DNA of 64,000 nt, taken from the NCBI RefSeq assembly GCF_018413525.1, contig NZ_JAHCDD010000001.1, positions 93,158-157,157 on the forward strand. The letters are read 5' to 3'. This DNA comes from Acidovorax sp. CCYZU-2555 (GTDB taxonomy: Bacteria > Pseudomonadota > Gammaproteobacteria > Burkholderiales > Burkholderiaceae_C). Below the pieces are notes generated by a model, which worked only from the letters and a program-made list of their open reading frames with translations, did not search any database and was not told the DNA's origin. This document shows positions 9,416 through 17,662 of this stretch, in pieces. The first letter of the stretch is position 1. Each line of letters opens with the position of its first letter. The position numbers and the translations under genes were made by a program.

Positions 9416-10648
9416 TCAGGCCGCGGGCTTGGCGCTCGCGGCCGCCGCACGTGCCATCGACGGACTGAGCATATAGGCAGCGATGCCGACCAGGACCATC
9501 GCGCAGGCAAAGCCGAAGATCCGCGTGTAGGCGGCTTCGGGCGCCGCGCCGCTGGACAGGTTGGCGTCGGCAATCAGGCCGAAGATCCAGGCCGTGGCCG
9601 CGGAGCCCAGAAACACAAAGGTATTGAGCAGGCCCAGGCCGCGCCCGCGCACTTCCGGCGCGAGCAGCAGTCGCCCATGCGCCATCACCAGGGGATGGAG
9701 CACGCCTATGCTGGCCAGCAGCGCCAGCAGGGGAATGTCGAGCAGCACGCCCACGCCGGGCATCAGCACCAGTGCGCTGCCCGCGGCCAGGGCGGCCAGC
9801 GCCCAGGCCAGCACCGTCTGCCGCACCGAGGAGCGGTGAACGAACCAGGGCAGCGCCGCGGCGGCGCTGATGGCCGCCAGGCTCAGAACGGCCAGCGCCA
9901 GTCCGCGCGCGCCCGCGCTCAGGCCGAAGACATCGGCCAGATAAGGGCCGCCCCAGGAATTGCGAAAGGTCGTGCCCACGGCCAGGGCCATGCACATCGG
10001 AATCAAGGTCCACAGCGCGGGAATGAACAGCAGCCGGCCGCTGGCGCGCAGCATCGCGCCCGTCCCTTCCTGCTGGGCCTGGGCATTGCCGCTGTCCTTC
10101 ACCTGGGTGGCGACGAAGTAGCAGGCCACGGCCATCAGCAGGCCAGCCACGAAAATGGGCGGCCGCCAGCCAAACGCATGGATGGCCCAGCCCAGCGGCG
10201 CGGTCGCGCACAACGCACCGATCATGCCGGCCGCGTTGGCACGGCTGACCGAAGTGGCGAACTGGTGGGGCGGCAGCGCATCGGCGGCGAAATGCATCAG
10301 CCCCATGAACACCGGCGCGCAGGCCAGGCCCAGCCCCACCTGGGCCAGCATCGCCGTGGGGCCGTTGGGCGCGAGAGCGAACAGCGCGGCCGAGACCACG
10401 CCCACGGACAGCAGCCAGCGCGTGGGCGCGCCCACGCCGTATCTGTCGAACGCCATGCCGACAGGAATCTGGGCGATGCCGAAGGACAGGAAGAAGCACG
10501 ATGACAGCATGCCGAAACCGGCCGGAGACAGCTGCAGATCGCTCTGCACTTCAGGCGCCATGACGGCCAGGCAACTGCGAAAGAACTGGCTCAGCGTGAG
10601 CGCGAAGGTCAGCGCGGCGAGCGCGCGAACGGAGGAACGGGTGTCCAT
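9416..10648 (-). CDS. Major facilitator superfamily transporter
   Basis: 410 residues with 12 predicted membrane helices. The loop after helix 2 reads GMAFDRYGVGAPTR, the usual MFS motif A position (G-x3-D-R-x-G). It ends with a short Ala-rich cytoplasmic tail. It begins the two-gene unit with the ThDP enzyme and probably imports or exports that enzyme's substrate or product (inference). Substrate not identifiable. Confidence 0.85.
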   Translation of the reverse strand: MDTRSSVRALAALTFALTLSQFFRSCLAVMAPEVQSDLQLSPAGFGMLSSCFFLSFGIAQIPVGMAFDRYGVGAPTRWLLSVGVVSAALFALAPNGPTAMLAQVGLGLACAPVFMGLMHFAADALPPHQFATSVSRANAAGMIGALCATAPLGWAIHAFGWRPPIFVAGLLMAVACYFVATQVKDSGNAQAQQEGTGAMLRASGRLLFIPALWTLIPMCMALAVGTTFRNSWGGPYLADVFGLSAGARGLALAVLSLAAISAAAALPWFVHRSSVRQTVLAWALAALAAGSALVLMPGVGVLLDIPLLALLASIGVLHPLVMAHGRLLLAPEVRGRGLGLLNTFVFLGSAATAWIFGLIADANLSSGAAPEAAYTRIFGFACAMVLVGIAAYMLSPSMARAAAASAKPAA

Positions 10649-10723
10649 ACTGGGATTTTTTGATTGACGGAGAGTCGCCGCTGCGGCCTGCGCTGCATCC
10701 TACCCAGATCCTGGCCCCGCACC

Positions 10724-11098
10724 TCACTCCAAGGCGACAAGTTCGAAGTCAAAGTGCCGGTGCTGGCGGGCGTAGGTGTCGCGGGTCTGCTCGAGAATGT
10801 CCTGCAATATGGCGAAGGCCTGGGGATTGTGCCGGGCCAGCGCGCCCGCGCCGGCGAAAGTCAGCGTCAGCGGGAAGGCGAACACCGGGCTCGTTCCCCA
10901 TATGCCGCCCGAATGCAGGTTCAGCATGCAATCGAACAGCGCGTCCCAGTTCATGCCCCAGCCCTGCTCCTCGCCCGCGCGCACCGGGTGGTTGCCACCC
11001 GGCCCGCCCAGGCACAGCGCCGCGCCAATGGCCGAAAGGATCTGGGCCTTCTGCGTCATGCCGCCGAGGTCTATGGTCAGTTGGGTGCCTGGAGTCAT
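10724..11098 (-). CDS. Barstar-family protein
   Basis: 124 residues from the ATG at 11098, preceded by GGAGGAG nine bases upstream. The barstar (ribonuclease inhibitor) core is visible: LTIDLGGM (beta1), KAQILSAIGAALCL (helix 1) and MNWDALFDCMLNL (the family hallmark), then LTLTFAGAG. Barstar of Bacillus neutralises the secreted ribonuclease barnase. Chromosomal proteobacterial homologues usually have no linked toxin, and I see no barnase-like gene in this window. It reads in the same direction as the GNAT gene upstream (29 bp). Function here unknown. Confidence 0.8.
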   Translation of the reverse strand: MTPGTQLTIDLGGMTQKAQILSAIGAALCLGGPGGNHPVRAGEEQGWGMNWDALFDCMLNLHSGGIWGTSPVFAFPLTLTFAGAGALARHNPQAFAILQDILEQTRDTYARQHRHFDFELVALE

Positions 11099-11127
11099 GC
11101 GTGCATTCTCCTCCACGGCCTGGCGGG

Positions 11128-11751
11128 TCAGGCGATGATGGGAACCTGCGGCGCGGCGTCGGCCGGCAGGTGGCCGGTCAGCCGCGGATCGACCTGCACT
11201 TCGACGCGCACCGCGCAGGGTGTGAAGCCGGCCTTGATGTAAAAGCGCAGCGCCGAAGGATGGTCGTAGGTACAGGTATGCACCCACATGCGCGTGATGG
11301 GACGCGCCCAGGCCAGCGCGATGGCCTGGTTCATCAGGGCCCGCCCCAGGCCTTTGCCGGTGCACTCGGGCGTCAGGCCCAGAAAGGTCAGCTCGCACTG
11401 GCCCTTGTCGCGAAAATCGAGTTCCAGAATGCCCACATCCTGGTCAGCTTGGCGAACGATATGCACCTCGACATCAGGATGGGAAAGAATGCGCGTCAAC
11501 TCGTCGTCGGCCATGAAGAGGCGTGAATACCAGAGCCAGTCGGCACCGACCTTGCGAAACAGCGCGCGATAGGCATCGATGCCCATGCGGGCCGCGGGTG
11601 CAAGCGAAAAGCCCGCAGGCAGTGCGGTGTCCGAGGGCGCGGGCGCGGGCGCGGGCGGGCGCAGCATCTCGAGGTCGGTGACCACGCTGGCGATATGACC
11701 CGGGGCGACATCGGTGTAGCCGAGGGGGACGAAAAGGCGGTTGGCGTTCAT
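11128..11751 (-). CDS. GNAT-family N-acetyltransferase
   Basis: 207 residues. The acetyl-CoA loop is in LTPECTGKGLGRALMNQAI (about residues 128-146, pattern Q/R-x2-G-x-G/A as C-T-G-K-G-L-G), followed by VHTCTYDHPSALRFYIKAGF, the common alpha4/beta5 signature. The first 50 residues are Pro/Ala-rich and not part of the fold. Substrate unknown. It lies 80 bp downstream of leuD and 29 bp before the barstar gene. Confidence 0.85.
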   Translation of the reverse strand: MNANRLFVPLGYTDVAPGHIASVVTDLEMLRPPAPAPAPSDTALPAGFSLAPAARMGIDAYRALFRKVGADWLWYSRLFMADDELTRILSHPDVEVHIVRQADQDVGILELDFRDKGQCELTFLGLTPECTGKGLGRALMNQAIALAWARPITRMWVHTCTYDHPSALRFYIKAGFTPCAVRVEVQVDPRLTGHLPADAAPQVPIIA

Positions 11752-11831
11752 GTTTCAAAAGAATGGAGGGCGCAGCCGGGCGATCGTACGCCGGGATCGA
11801 AAGCTACGCGCGCCTTGCGACCCCCTGCGAC

Positions 11832-12482
11832 TCAGCTCTCGCCGGCGCGCAATGCGGCCATCGTGCGCGCCGCCACATCCTTGACCCAGGGCTGGGCCTG
11901 CCAGTGGCGCGCGGCGAAGGCCTCGATTTGCTTCTCGTAAGTCATCGACAGCCCGATCACGTCCAGGCCTTCGAGCTGCATGCGCTGGTGGCGCGCCGAC
12001 AGCGTGAAGCCTGCGTCGACACTCGCGCTGCGCACGCGCAGGTGCTCGATATCGATCGCGATCTCCGCGGTCTCGGGCCGTTTGGCATCGGCCATCATCG
12101 CCGCGATATCGGCCTCGGGCAGCATCACCAGCAGCAGCTGGTTGTTCATCGCATTCGAGTAGAAGATTTCGCCGAAGCTCGGCGCGATCACGGCCTGGAT
12201 GCCGAACTGCTGCAGCCCCCAGACCGCGTGCTCGCGGCTGGAGCCGCAGCCGAAATTCGCGCCGGCGACGAGAATTTCAGTGCCCGCGCGTTCGGGGCGG
12301 TTGAGCACGAAATCCGCGCGCATGAGCCCTTGGGCGTCGTGGCGCAGGTCGTACAGCAAGCCCTTGTCCAGCCCGGCCTTGTCGATGCCGTGCAGGAACT
12401 GCTTGGGCATGATCTGGTCGGTGTCGAGGTTCTCGATGGGCAGCGCGGCGGCCTTGCCGGAAAGAATGTTGAGCTTACGCAT
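11832..12482 (-). CDS. leuD: 3-isopropylmalate dehydratase small subunit
   Basis: 216 residues. The swivelling domain of isopropylmalate isomerase, which with LeuC converts 2-isopropylmalate to 3-isopropylmalate in leucine synthesis. Key segments are ENLDTDQIMPKQFL near the N-terminus, ANFGCGSSREHAVW (about 72-85) and FGEIFYSNAMNNQLL. It overlaps leuC by 8 bp. No leuB (isopropylmalate dehydrogenase) follows; the next gene is a GNAT. That differs from the usual leuC-leuD-leuB order. Confidence 0.95.
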   Translation of the reverse strand: MRKLNILSGKAAALPIENLDTDQIMPKQFLHGIDKAGLDKGLLYDLRHDAQGLMRADFVLNRPERAGTEILVAGANFGCGSSREHAVWGLQQFGIQAVIAPSFGEIFYSNAMNNQLLLVMLPEADIAAMMADAKRPETAEIAIDIEHLRVRSASVDAGFTLSARHQRMQLEGLDVIGLSMTYEKQIEAFAARHWQAQPWVKDVAARTMAALRAGES

Positions 12483-13905
12483 GGGCGGCCTCCAGTCGGC
12501 GAACGTCGGTGATCGCGCCCGTGAGCGCGGCGGCCGCGGCCATGGCCGGGCTCATCAGATGGGTGATGGCGCCGCGCCCCTGGCGGCCTTCGAAATTGCG
12601 GTTGGTGGTCGAGGCGCAGCGCACGCCGGCCTCCAGGATGTCGCCATTCATCGCCAGGCACATGGAGCAGCCGGGCTCGCGCCATTCGAAGCCCGCGTCT
12701 TGCAGGATGCGTGCAATGCCTTCCTGCTCGGCCATCCGCTTCACGGCGCCCGAACCCGGCACCACCATGGCGCGCACGCCGCTGGCCACATGCCGGCCTT
12801 CGACCACGCGCGCCACGGCGCGCAGGTCTTCGATGCGCGCATTGGTGCACGAGCCTATGAACACATGCTGGATGGGCGTGCCTTCGATCGCCGCGCCCGC
12901 GGCCAGGCCGGTATAGCGCAGCGCCTGCTCGGTACTGCGGCGCAGCGGGCCCGCGGGCTGGGCATCGGGCACGGGAATGCGGCCGTCGATGCGCACCACC
13001 TGGTCGGGGCTGGTGCCCCAGGTCACATGCGGCGCGATTTCGCTGGCGTCGAAGCGGTGCTCGATATGAAATTGTGCGCCCTCGTCGGAGAACAGCGTGT
13101 CCCAATGCGCGAGCGCGGCGTCACGCACATCGCCCTGGATGTCGGTCGCGCGCTCGAGCACGTATTGCCTGGCCTTGGCGTCGGGCGCGATCAGCGCGCC
13201 GCGCGCGCCGGCTTCGACGGCCATGTTGCAGACCGTGAAGCGCGCCTCTATCGACAGCGCATCGAGCGCCGTGCCGCAGAACTCGATCACATGGCCGCGC
13301 GCGCCCTGCGCACCGATCTGCCCTATGACCATCAGCACCAGGTCTTTCGCCGTCGTGCCCATGGGCAGCGTGCCGTCGATGCGTATGCGCATGTCCTGGG
13401 CCAGCCGGTAGACCAGGGTCTGCGTGGCCAGCACATGCTCGACTTCGGACGTGCCTATGCCAAAGCCCAGCGCGCCCAGCGCGCCATAGGTGGTGGTGTG
13501 CGAGTCGCCGCAGATCACCACCATGCCGGGGCGGATCATGCCGTGCTCGGGAGCCACCACATGCTCTATCCCTTGCAAGGCATCGTTGGTGTCAAACAGC
13601 GGAATCGCGTGGCGATCGCAGTTCTTCTTCAAATTGCTCGCCTGCAGCGCGGGCGCGGCATCGCGGATCACGCGGATGCTGCCCGGCTCGGTGGGGATCA
13701 CATGGCTTACCACCGCGACGTTCTGCCCGGGCATGGGCACGCCGCGGCCTTTCTCATGCAGTCCGGCAAAGGCCTGGGGGCTGGTGTACTCGTTCATCAG
13801 GTGCAGATCGCAGAACAGAAGAACATTCTGTTCGTCCAATCGCGCGACCGTATGCGAGTCGACCAGTTTTTGATAAAGCGTTCTGTGGGTCATGGGGACA
13901 GCCAT
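12475..13905 (-). CDS. leuC: 3-isopropylmalate dehydratase large subunit
   Basis: 476 residues, full length for LeuC. It carries the [4Fe-4S] cluster: one Cys in FIGSCTNARIEDL (about 350) and two in PGCSMCLAMNGD (about 413-424). CGDSHTTTYGALGALGFGIG (about 134) is the aconitase-family signature. Its product pairs with LeuD. A LysR-type regulator gene lies 114 bp upstream in the same orientation and could control the pair. Because leuB is absent, this may be a second, differently regulated isomerase copy or one used on another 2-alkylmalate (inference). Confidence 0.95.
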   Translation of the reverse strand: MAVPMTHRTLYQKLVDSHTVARLDEQNVLLFCDLHLMNEYTSPQAFAGLHEKGRGVPMPGQNVAVVSHVIPTEPGSIRVIRDAAPALQASNLKKNCDRHAIPLFDTNDALQGIEHVVAPEHGMIRPGMVVICGDSHTTTYGALGALGFGIGTSEVEHVLATQTLVYRLAQDMRIRIDGTLPMGTTAKDLVLMVIGQIGAQGARGHVIEFCGTALDALSIEARFTVCNMAVEAGARGALIAPDAKARQYVLERATDIQGDVRDAALAHWDTLFSDEGAQFHIEHRFDASEIAPHVTWGTSPDQVVRIDGRIPVPDAQPAGPLRRSTEQALRYTGLAAGAAIEGTPIQHVFIGSCTNARIEDLRAVARVVEGRHVASGVRAMVVPGSGAVKRMAEQEGIARILQDAGFEWREPGCSMCLAMNGDILEAGVRCASTTNRNFEGRQGRGAITHLMSPAMAAAAALTGAITDVRRLEAAHA

Positions 13906-14019
13906 TCGATGCGGCAGGTGGAACCGTCATCGTATAGATGCCATCGAACCAAACAATATCGCCAAAGTAACTTCTTTGCGTCGCCAGAAGAAACAATCAT
14001 GGGCCGTCGCCGGCCGCTT

Positions 14020-14940
14020 TCACCAGCCCAGGAACTCGTCCTTCGCCGCCTTGTGGTGCGCGAAGGTCTTGACCATGAAGTCGACCAGGACCCGGGTTTT
14101 CGCCGACAGGTTGGAACTGTTCGGGAACACCAGATAGATGTCGGCGTTGGGCAGCGTCCAGTCGGTCAGCACCGGCTGCAGCCGGCCCGAACGCAGGTAG
14201 GGCGCGACATCCCACAGCGAGCGCATCAGGATGCCATGGCCGTCGAGCGCCCACGACAGCGCGCAGTCGCCGTCGTTGCTGCTGAGCGGCCCGCGCACCT
14301 TGACGCTCTCCTGGCGCGTACCGGCGCGCAGATGCCAGGTGCCGAAGGTGTCGTCGCTTTCGCGGATGAACAGGCAGGAATGGCGCTGCAAGGCCGCGGG
14401 CTGCAGGGGCAGGCCAGCGCGTTTGAGGTAGGACGGCGCGGCGCACAGAATGCGCTTGTTGGGCGCGAGCAGGCGCGCGGTCAGTTGCGCATCGGGCATT
14501 TCGCCCATGCGAATGACGGCGTCCAGGCCCTGCTCGACCAGGTTCACGGGCTTGTCGGTAAGGCTCAGCTGGACTTCGACTTCGGGATACTGGCGCGCGA
14601 ACTTCGACAGCGCGGGCGCGATGAATTGCCGCCCGAAACCCAGCGTCGCGCTGAGCTTGATCTGGCCGCGCGGCAGGGCTTTCGCGCCGGCCACGCGGCG
14701 CTCCAGCGCGTCCATTTCGGCCAGAACGCGCGCGCCTTCGCTGACGTAGATTTCGCCTTCGGGCGTGAGGCTGATGCGGCGCGTGGTGCGGTTGAGCAGG
14801 CGCACGCCCAGTCGCTTCTCTATGCTGGACAGCCGCTTGCTCGCCGAAGGCGGCGTCAGGCCCATCTCCTGCGCCGCGGCCGCGAGCGAGCCGTGCTTGA
14901 TCACCAGCGAGAAGAAAGCCAGATCGGAAAACATGTCCAT
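14020..14940 (-). CDS. LysR-type transcriptional regulator
   Basis: 306 residues. The winged HTH occupies residues 1-65 (FFSLVIKHGSLAAAAQEMG, SKRLSSIEKRLGVRLLNRT), followed by the periplasmic-binding-protein-like effector domain (about 90-300) starting GQIKLSATLGFGRQFIAPAL. It resembles the DsdC/AaeR-like subgroup with a TTRRISLTPEGE wing. It lies upstream of leuCD on the same strand and 90 bp from the metallophosphoesterase gene. Target genes and effector are unknown; leuCD is the positional candidate. Confidence 0.88.
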   Translation of the reverse strand: MDMFSDLAFFSLVIKHGSLAAAAQEMGLTPPSASKRLSSIEKRLGVRLLNRTTRRISLTPEGEIYVSEGARVLAEMDALERRVAGAKALPRGQIKLSATLGFGRQFIAPALSKFARQYPEVEVQLSLTDKPVNLVEQGLDAVIRMGEMPDAQLTARLLAPNKRILCAAPSYLKRAGLPLQPAALQRHSCLFIRESDDTFGTWHLRAGTRQESVKVRGPLSSNDGDCALSWALDGHGILMRSLWDVAPYLRSGRLQPVLTDWTLPNADIYLVFPNSSNLSAKTRVLVDFMVKTFAHHKAAKDEFLGW

Positions 14941-15030
14941 CGAGTGCCTATTGCGTCGCCACGGGAATGGGTGGATTCTCGCACTACCTCTTTATGTCGT
15001 GCGATCACCCTTTCTTTCCCGGGCCGCGGG

Positions 15031-16170
15031 CTACTTGGCGCGCGTCAGCACGAACTCGGTGATCTCCGAAGGAATGCCCAGCCGTATCGGGAAGCCCATC
15101 CACAGCCCCGTGCCGTTGCTCACATAGAGCTGCATGTCGCCCACGCGGTAGCCGCGCGTCAGATAGCCTTCGTTGGGCGGCCCGAACACCGGCTCCATGC
15201 CTATCACCATGCCGCCATGCGTATGGCCTGACAGCTGGACGGCGACGCCGGCCTGGGCGTGGCCCGCGGCCCCCGCAGGCCTGTGGGCCAGCAGCACGAT
15301 GGGCGCGTCCGCGGGCGCGCCTTCGAGCGCCTTGGGCAAATCAGGGCCTTCGTAGCCGTAGCGCGCGGCCACGGCGTCGGCGATGCCGGCCACCGTCAGT
15401 TGCGCATTGCCGTGCCGGACCACCGCATGCTGATTGGTCAGCATGCGCACGCCCAGTTCTTCGAAGCGCGACTTCCAGGCGCCGTAGTCGAAGTAGTACT
15501 CATGGTTGCCCGGAATGCCGATCACGCCATGGCGCGCCTTGAGTTGCGCCAGCGGCGCGACATCTTCGCGGCGCGCTTCGACGCTGCCGTCGATGAAGTC
15601 GCCTGTCACCACGATCAGATCGGCATCGATGGCATTGGTGCGCTCGACCACGCCCTGCACCCAGTCCTGCTGGAACAGCTTGCTGATATGCAGATCGCTG
15701 AGCTGCACCATCTTGAAGCCCTCCAGCTCGGCGGGCAGGTTCTTCACGGCCAGGTCCACGCGGTGCACTTCGGGCAGGCGCGTCGCCTGGATGAAGCCAA
15801 AGCCGCCCAGACCGAACGCGAGCGCCAGCGTGGTGAGCCTGCGCGCCGTGCCGCTGGGCGGGCTCGCGCCGCGGCGCGCGGCCGAACGGCGCGTGAGCAG
15901 CCAATACAACATGGACAGCACTTCGCCGATGATGGTGAACACCAGCAGCAGCACGAAGCTGCAGAAGGTCCAGCCCAGCAGCGCGGCAACCGGAAACGGC
16001 ACCTCGGGACCCCACATGTTGCCGAAGAACACGCGCGACCAGAACTGGTAGAGCGCGCCCGGCAGCAGCGCGGCCGCGGCGAGCACGCGCCAGCGCCCAC
16101 GAATGGGCAGGGGCGCGATGACGCGCGCGACGATGAACAGATAGGCGATGGCGCAATAGACGTGGAACAC
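15031..16170 (-). CDS. Membrane-anchored metallophosphoesterase (YaeI/YkuE-like)
   Basis: About 379 residues if the GTG at 16170 (MFHVYCAIAYLF) is used. The frame stays open to 16335 but would then run into the upstream gene, and no clear ribosome site decides the start. Four or so N-terminal membrane helices (about 1-110) precede a calcineurin-like domain with all metal motifs: LSDLHISKL, TGDFIDGS, IPGNHEYYF and LSGHTHGGM. Relatives hydrolyse phosphodiesters or lipid pyrophosphates at the membrane; YaeI acts on UDP-diacylglucosamine-like substrates. The actual substrate cannot be read from sequence. Confidence 0.8.
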   Translation of the reverse strand: MFHVYCAIAYLFIVARVIAPLPIRGRWRVLAAAALLPGALYQFWSRVFFGNMWGPEVPFPVAALLGWTFCSFVLLLVFTIIGEVLSMLYWLLTRRSAARRGASPPSGTARRLTTLALAFGLGGFGFIQATRLPEVHRVDLAVKNLPAELEGFKMVQLSDLHISKLFQQDWVQGVVERTNAIDADLIVVTGDFIDGSVEARREDVAPLAQLKARHGVIGIPGNHEYYFDYGAWKSRFEELGVRMLTNQHAVVRHGNAQLTVAGIADAVAARYGYEGPDLPKALEGAPADAPIVLLAHRPAGAAGHAQAGVAVQLSGHTHGGMVIGMEPVFGPPNEGYLTRGYRVGDMQLYVSNGTGLWMGFPIRLGIPSEITEFVLTRAK

Positions 16171-16231
16171 AGGGAATCCGGGAAATGAAGGCGCGGCGGC
16201 GCGGGGGACCGGCAGGGCCAGATCAGTGCGC

Positions 16232-17008
16232 CTATTCTGCCGTGCCCATGTGACGCGCGGATGGAAGCGGCGCCCTTTTGCCGGCCGCTTCCTTTTCCAG
16301 CGCAAGGCTCTCGCGGTGGTACATGTAGGCGCCAAACAGCACGCCGCCCACCAGGCTCAGCGGATTGGACGAGCCGGCGATCAGCAGCAGATTGTTCATG
16401 GTGACGCCGCTCCAGACGCCTGCGGTGATCTTCAAGCCCGACTCGCGTATCTTCTTGGGCTGGCGATCGAAGTAATAAGTGATGCCCGCCTTGATCACAA
16501 AGAGTCCCACCAGGCCGGCCGCCGAAGTGTTGACCAGGCCATTCTTCTCGGCCAGGGACGCATGGTTGAGACCGATATATGTCGTGACGCTGTCGCCGAC
16601 CGCTGCGGCCAGCGGGATCAGCGCGGCTTGCGAATACCCCGAGGTCCGACCGGGCTCTTCGGCCTGGGCGGCCGGCGGGGGCTCGGCGGGCAGCGGGTTT
16701 TCCACCGCGGGCGCCGGGCCCACCACAATCGATTCACCGGCCGAATAGCGCATGCCCGCAGATGTGGCCTGAGGTGCGGCCGCGAAAACCCGCTCTTGCG
16801 CCGGCGGGGCCGCCAAGCCCAGCACGATCGACTCACCGGCCGAATAACGAATCGTCTTTTCCATCGTCAGCTGCGGCAGCAACTGGCCCGACTGCGCAGG
16901 CGCCTCATCCGCTGAACCCGTCTCGACACTTGCCTGCTGGGCACTTGCGGCCGCAGCGCAGGTTGCAAACACCGTGGTTGCAACCCACTTTCTCAATACA
17001 TCCGACAT
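16232..17008 (-). CDS. Secreted/membrane protein with YSAGESI repeats and conserved C-terminal hydrophobic domain (paralogue 1)
   Basis: 258 residues from the ATG at 17008, chosen because it opens a signal peptide (MSDVLRKWVATTVFA, cleavage near ASAQQ). A low-complexity region then carries three copies of a short motif: RYSAGESIVLG (54-64), RYSAGESIVVG (87-97) and a degenerate GYSQAALIPLA (124-134). The last runs straight into a conserved domain (about 138-245; GDSVTTYIGL, AGLVGLFVIKAGITYYFD, WSGVTMNNLLLIAGSSNPLS, FGAYMY) with about three hydrophobic helices. I do not recognise the family. A close paralogue lies at 24405-25115, and the two flank the RND metal-efflux cluster, all on the same strand. 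Confidence 0.75.
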   Translation of the reverse strand: MSDVLRKWVATTVFATCAAAASAQQASVETGSADEAPAQSGQLLPQLTMEKTIRYSAGESIVLGLAAPPAQERVFAAAPQATSAGMRYSAGESIVVGPAPAVENPLPAEPPPAAQAEEPGRTSGYSQAALIPLAAAVGDSVTTYIGLNHASLAEKNGLVNTSAAGLVGLFVIKAGITYYFDRQPKKIRESGLKITAGVWSGVTMNNLLLIAGSSNPLSLVGGVLFGAYMYHRESLALEKEAAGKRAPLPSARHMGTAE

Positions 17009-17037
17009 CTCGCCAACCCTATACACACTGTTCAAAC

Positions 17038-17063
17038 AAAAAAAACCGGGCCCCAAAGGCCCG
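17038..17063 (-). terminator. Terminator-like hairpin in the leader of the YSAGESI paralogue 1
   Basis: Read on the minus strand, CGGGCC (17063-17058), a 5-nt loop and GGCCCG (17052-17047) are followed by a G and eight T (17045-17038). It ends about 30 nt upstream of the paralogue's ATG. It could be the distal terminator of the metal cluster or an attenuator of the gene that follows. Confidence 0.6.
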
Positions 17064-17180
17064 ACACACAAGGTTGGCAAAACAGGATTTCAACGCATTG
17101 AATCACCGGGCGGCATGGAATGCCTGCCCCTGTCCGCGCAACCACACGAAGCAATTCGCACGATTACGAACATTGGATTC

Positions 17181-17253
17181 AAAAAAAAACATCTCCATGA
17201 CGGAGATGTCGGATATGCGACATTTGCGCGCCGGCTCGCATGAAGCCGGCGCG
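17181..17253 (-). terminator. Rho-independent terminator downstream of the metal-efflux cluster
   Basis: On the minus strand a GC-rich hairpin comes first (arms CGCGCCGGCT 17244-17253 and 17227-17236, loop of 7). It is followed by a second perfect 8-bp hairpin (ACATCTCC 17189-17196 / GGAGATGT 17202-17209) ending in nine T (17189-17181). It sits right after the stop of the small CusF-like gene at 17262. This is the clear end of the efflux operon. Confidence 0.85.
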
Positions 17254-17261
17254 ATTGGAAC

Positions 17262-17639
17262 TTACTTCAACGTGAAGCGCGCCGTGCCCAGCGCCTTGCC
17301 GCCATCGGTGACCACCGCCACCACCTTGGTGCCCGGCGCCACCTTGAACGTGCCCTTGGCTTCGAGTTTGTCGCCCGCGGGCAGCAGCTGGGCCTCCTGC
17401 TTGTCCTTGCCCGCGAGCAGCGTCAGCTTGGCGCCGGCCTTGGACAGGTCGCGCGCCTTGCCGTGGTCGGAGACATAGAGCTGCAGCACATCAGGCTTGG
17501 CCACGAGTTCATAGTCGGCTTCCTTGGCCGCGGCAACGACGCCGCCATGCGCGGGGTCATGGGCATGGTTGCCCGCGGCAAGGACCGGGGCGGCCGCCAC
17601 CAGGGCGGCGAGGGAAAGCGTGGCAATGGCGATTTTCAT
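17262..17639 (-). CDS. Small periplasmic protein of the RND metal-efflux cluster
   Basis: 125 residues with a signal peptide (MKIAIATLSLAALVAA, cleavage near VLAAG). The mature N-terminus GNHAHDPAHGG is His-rich and may bind metal. The rest (YELVAKPDVLQLYVSDHG ... KLTLLAG ... GTARFTLK) looks like a small beta-sandwich. It is the last gene of the cluster, 23 bp after the pump, the position held by CusF-like chaperones in other clusters. It lacks the Trp/Met copper site I would expect in CusF, so only a general metal-chaperone role is inferred. Confidence 0.8.
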   Translation of the reverse strand: MKIAIATLSLAALVAAAPVLAAGNHAHDPAHGGVVAAAKEADYELVAKPDVLQLYVSDHGKARDLSKAGAKLTLLAGKDKQEAQLLPAGDKLEAKGTFKVAPGTKVVAVVTDGGKALGTARFTLK

Positions 17640-17662
17640 GAGAGTCCTTTCGGTTGGGTGAA

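Noticed and set aside
10724..11398. Longer barstar frame starting at 11398
   Set aside because: The extra N-terminus is a shadow of the GNAT gene and GGAGGAG marks the ATG at 11098.
10724..11751. Toxin-antitoxin pair formed by GNAT and barstar
   Set aside because: GNAT-type toxins (TacT) are about 160 residues and pair with RHH/HTH antitoxins; this GNAT is longer and barstar is not known to neutralise acetyltransferases.
12199..15231. Very long open frame (about 1010 codons) on the + strand
   Set aside because: It is antisense to leuD, leuC and the LysR gene, which have clear homology. The predicted product is low-complexity His/Arg/Gly/Ala, typical of a GC-rich shadow frame.
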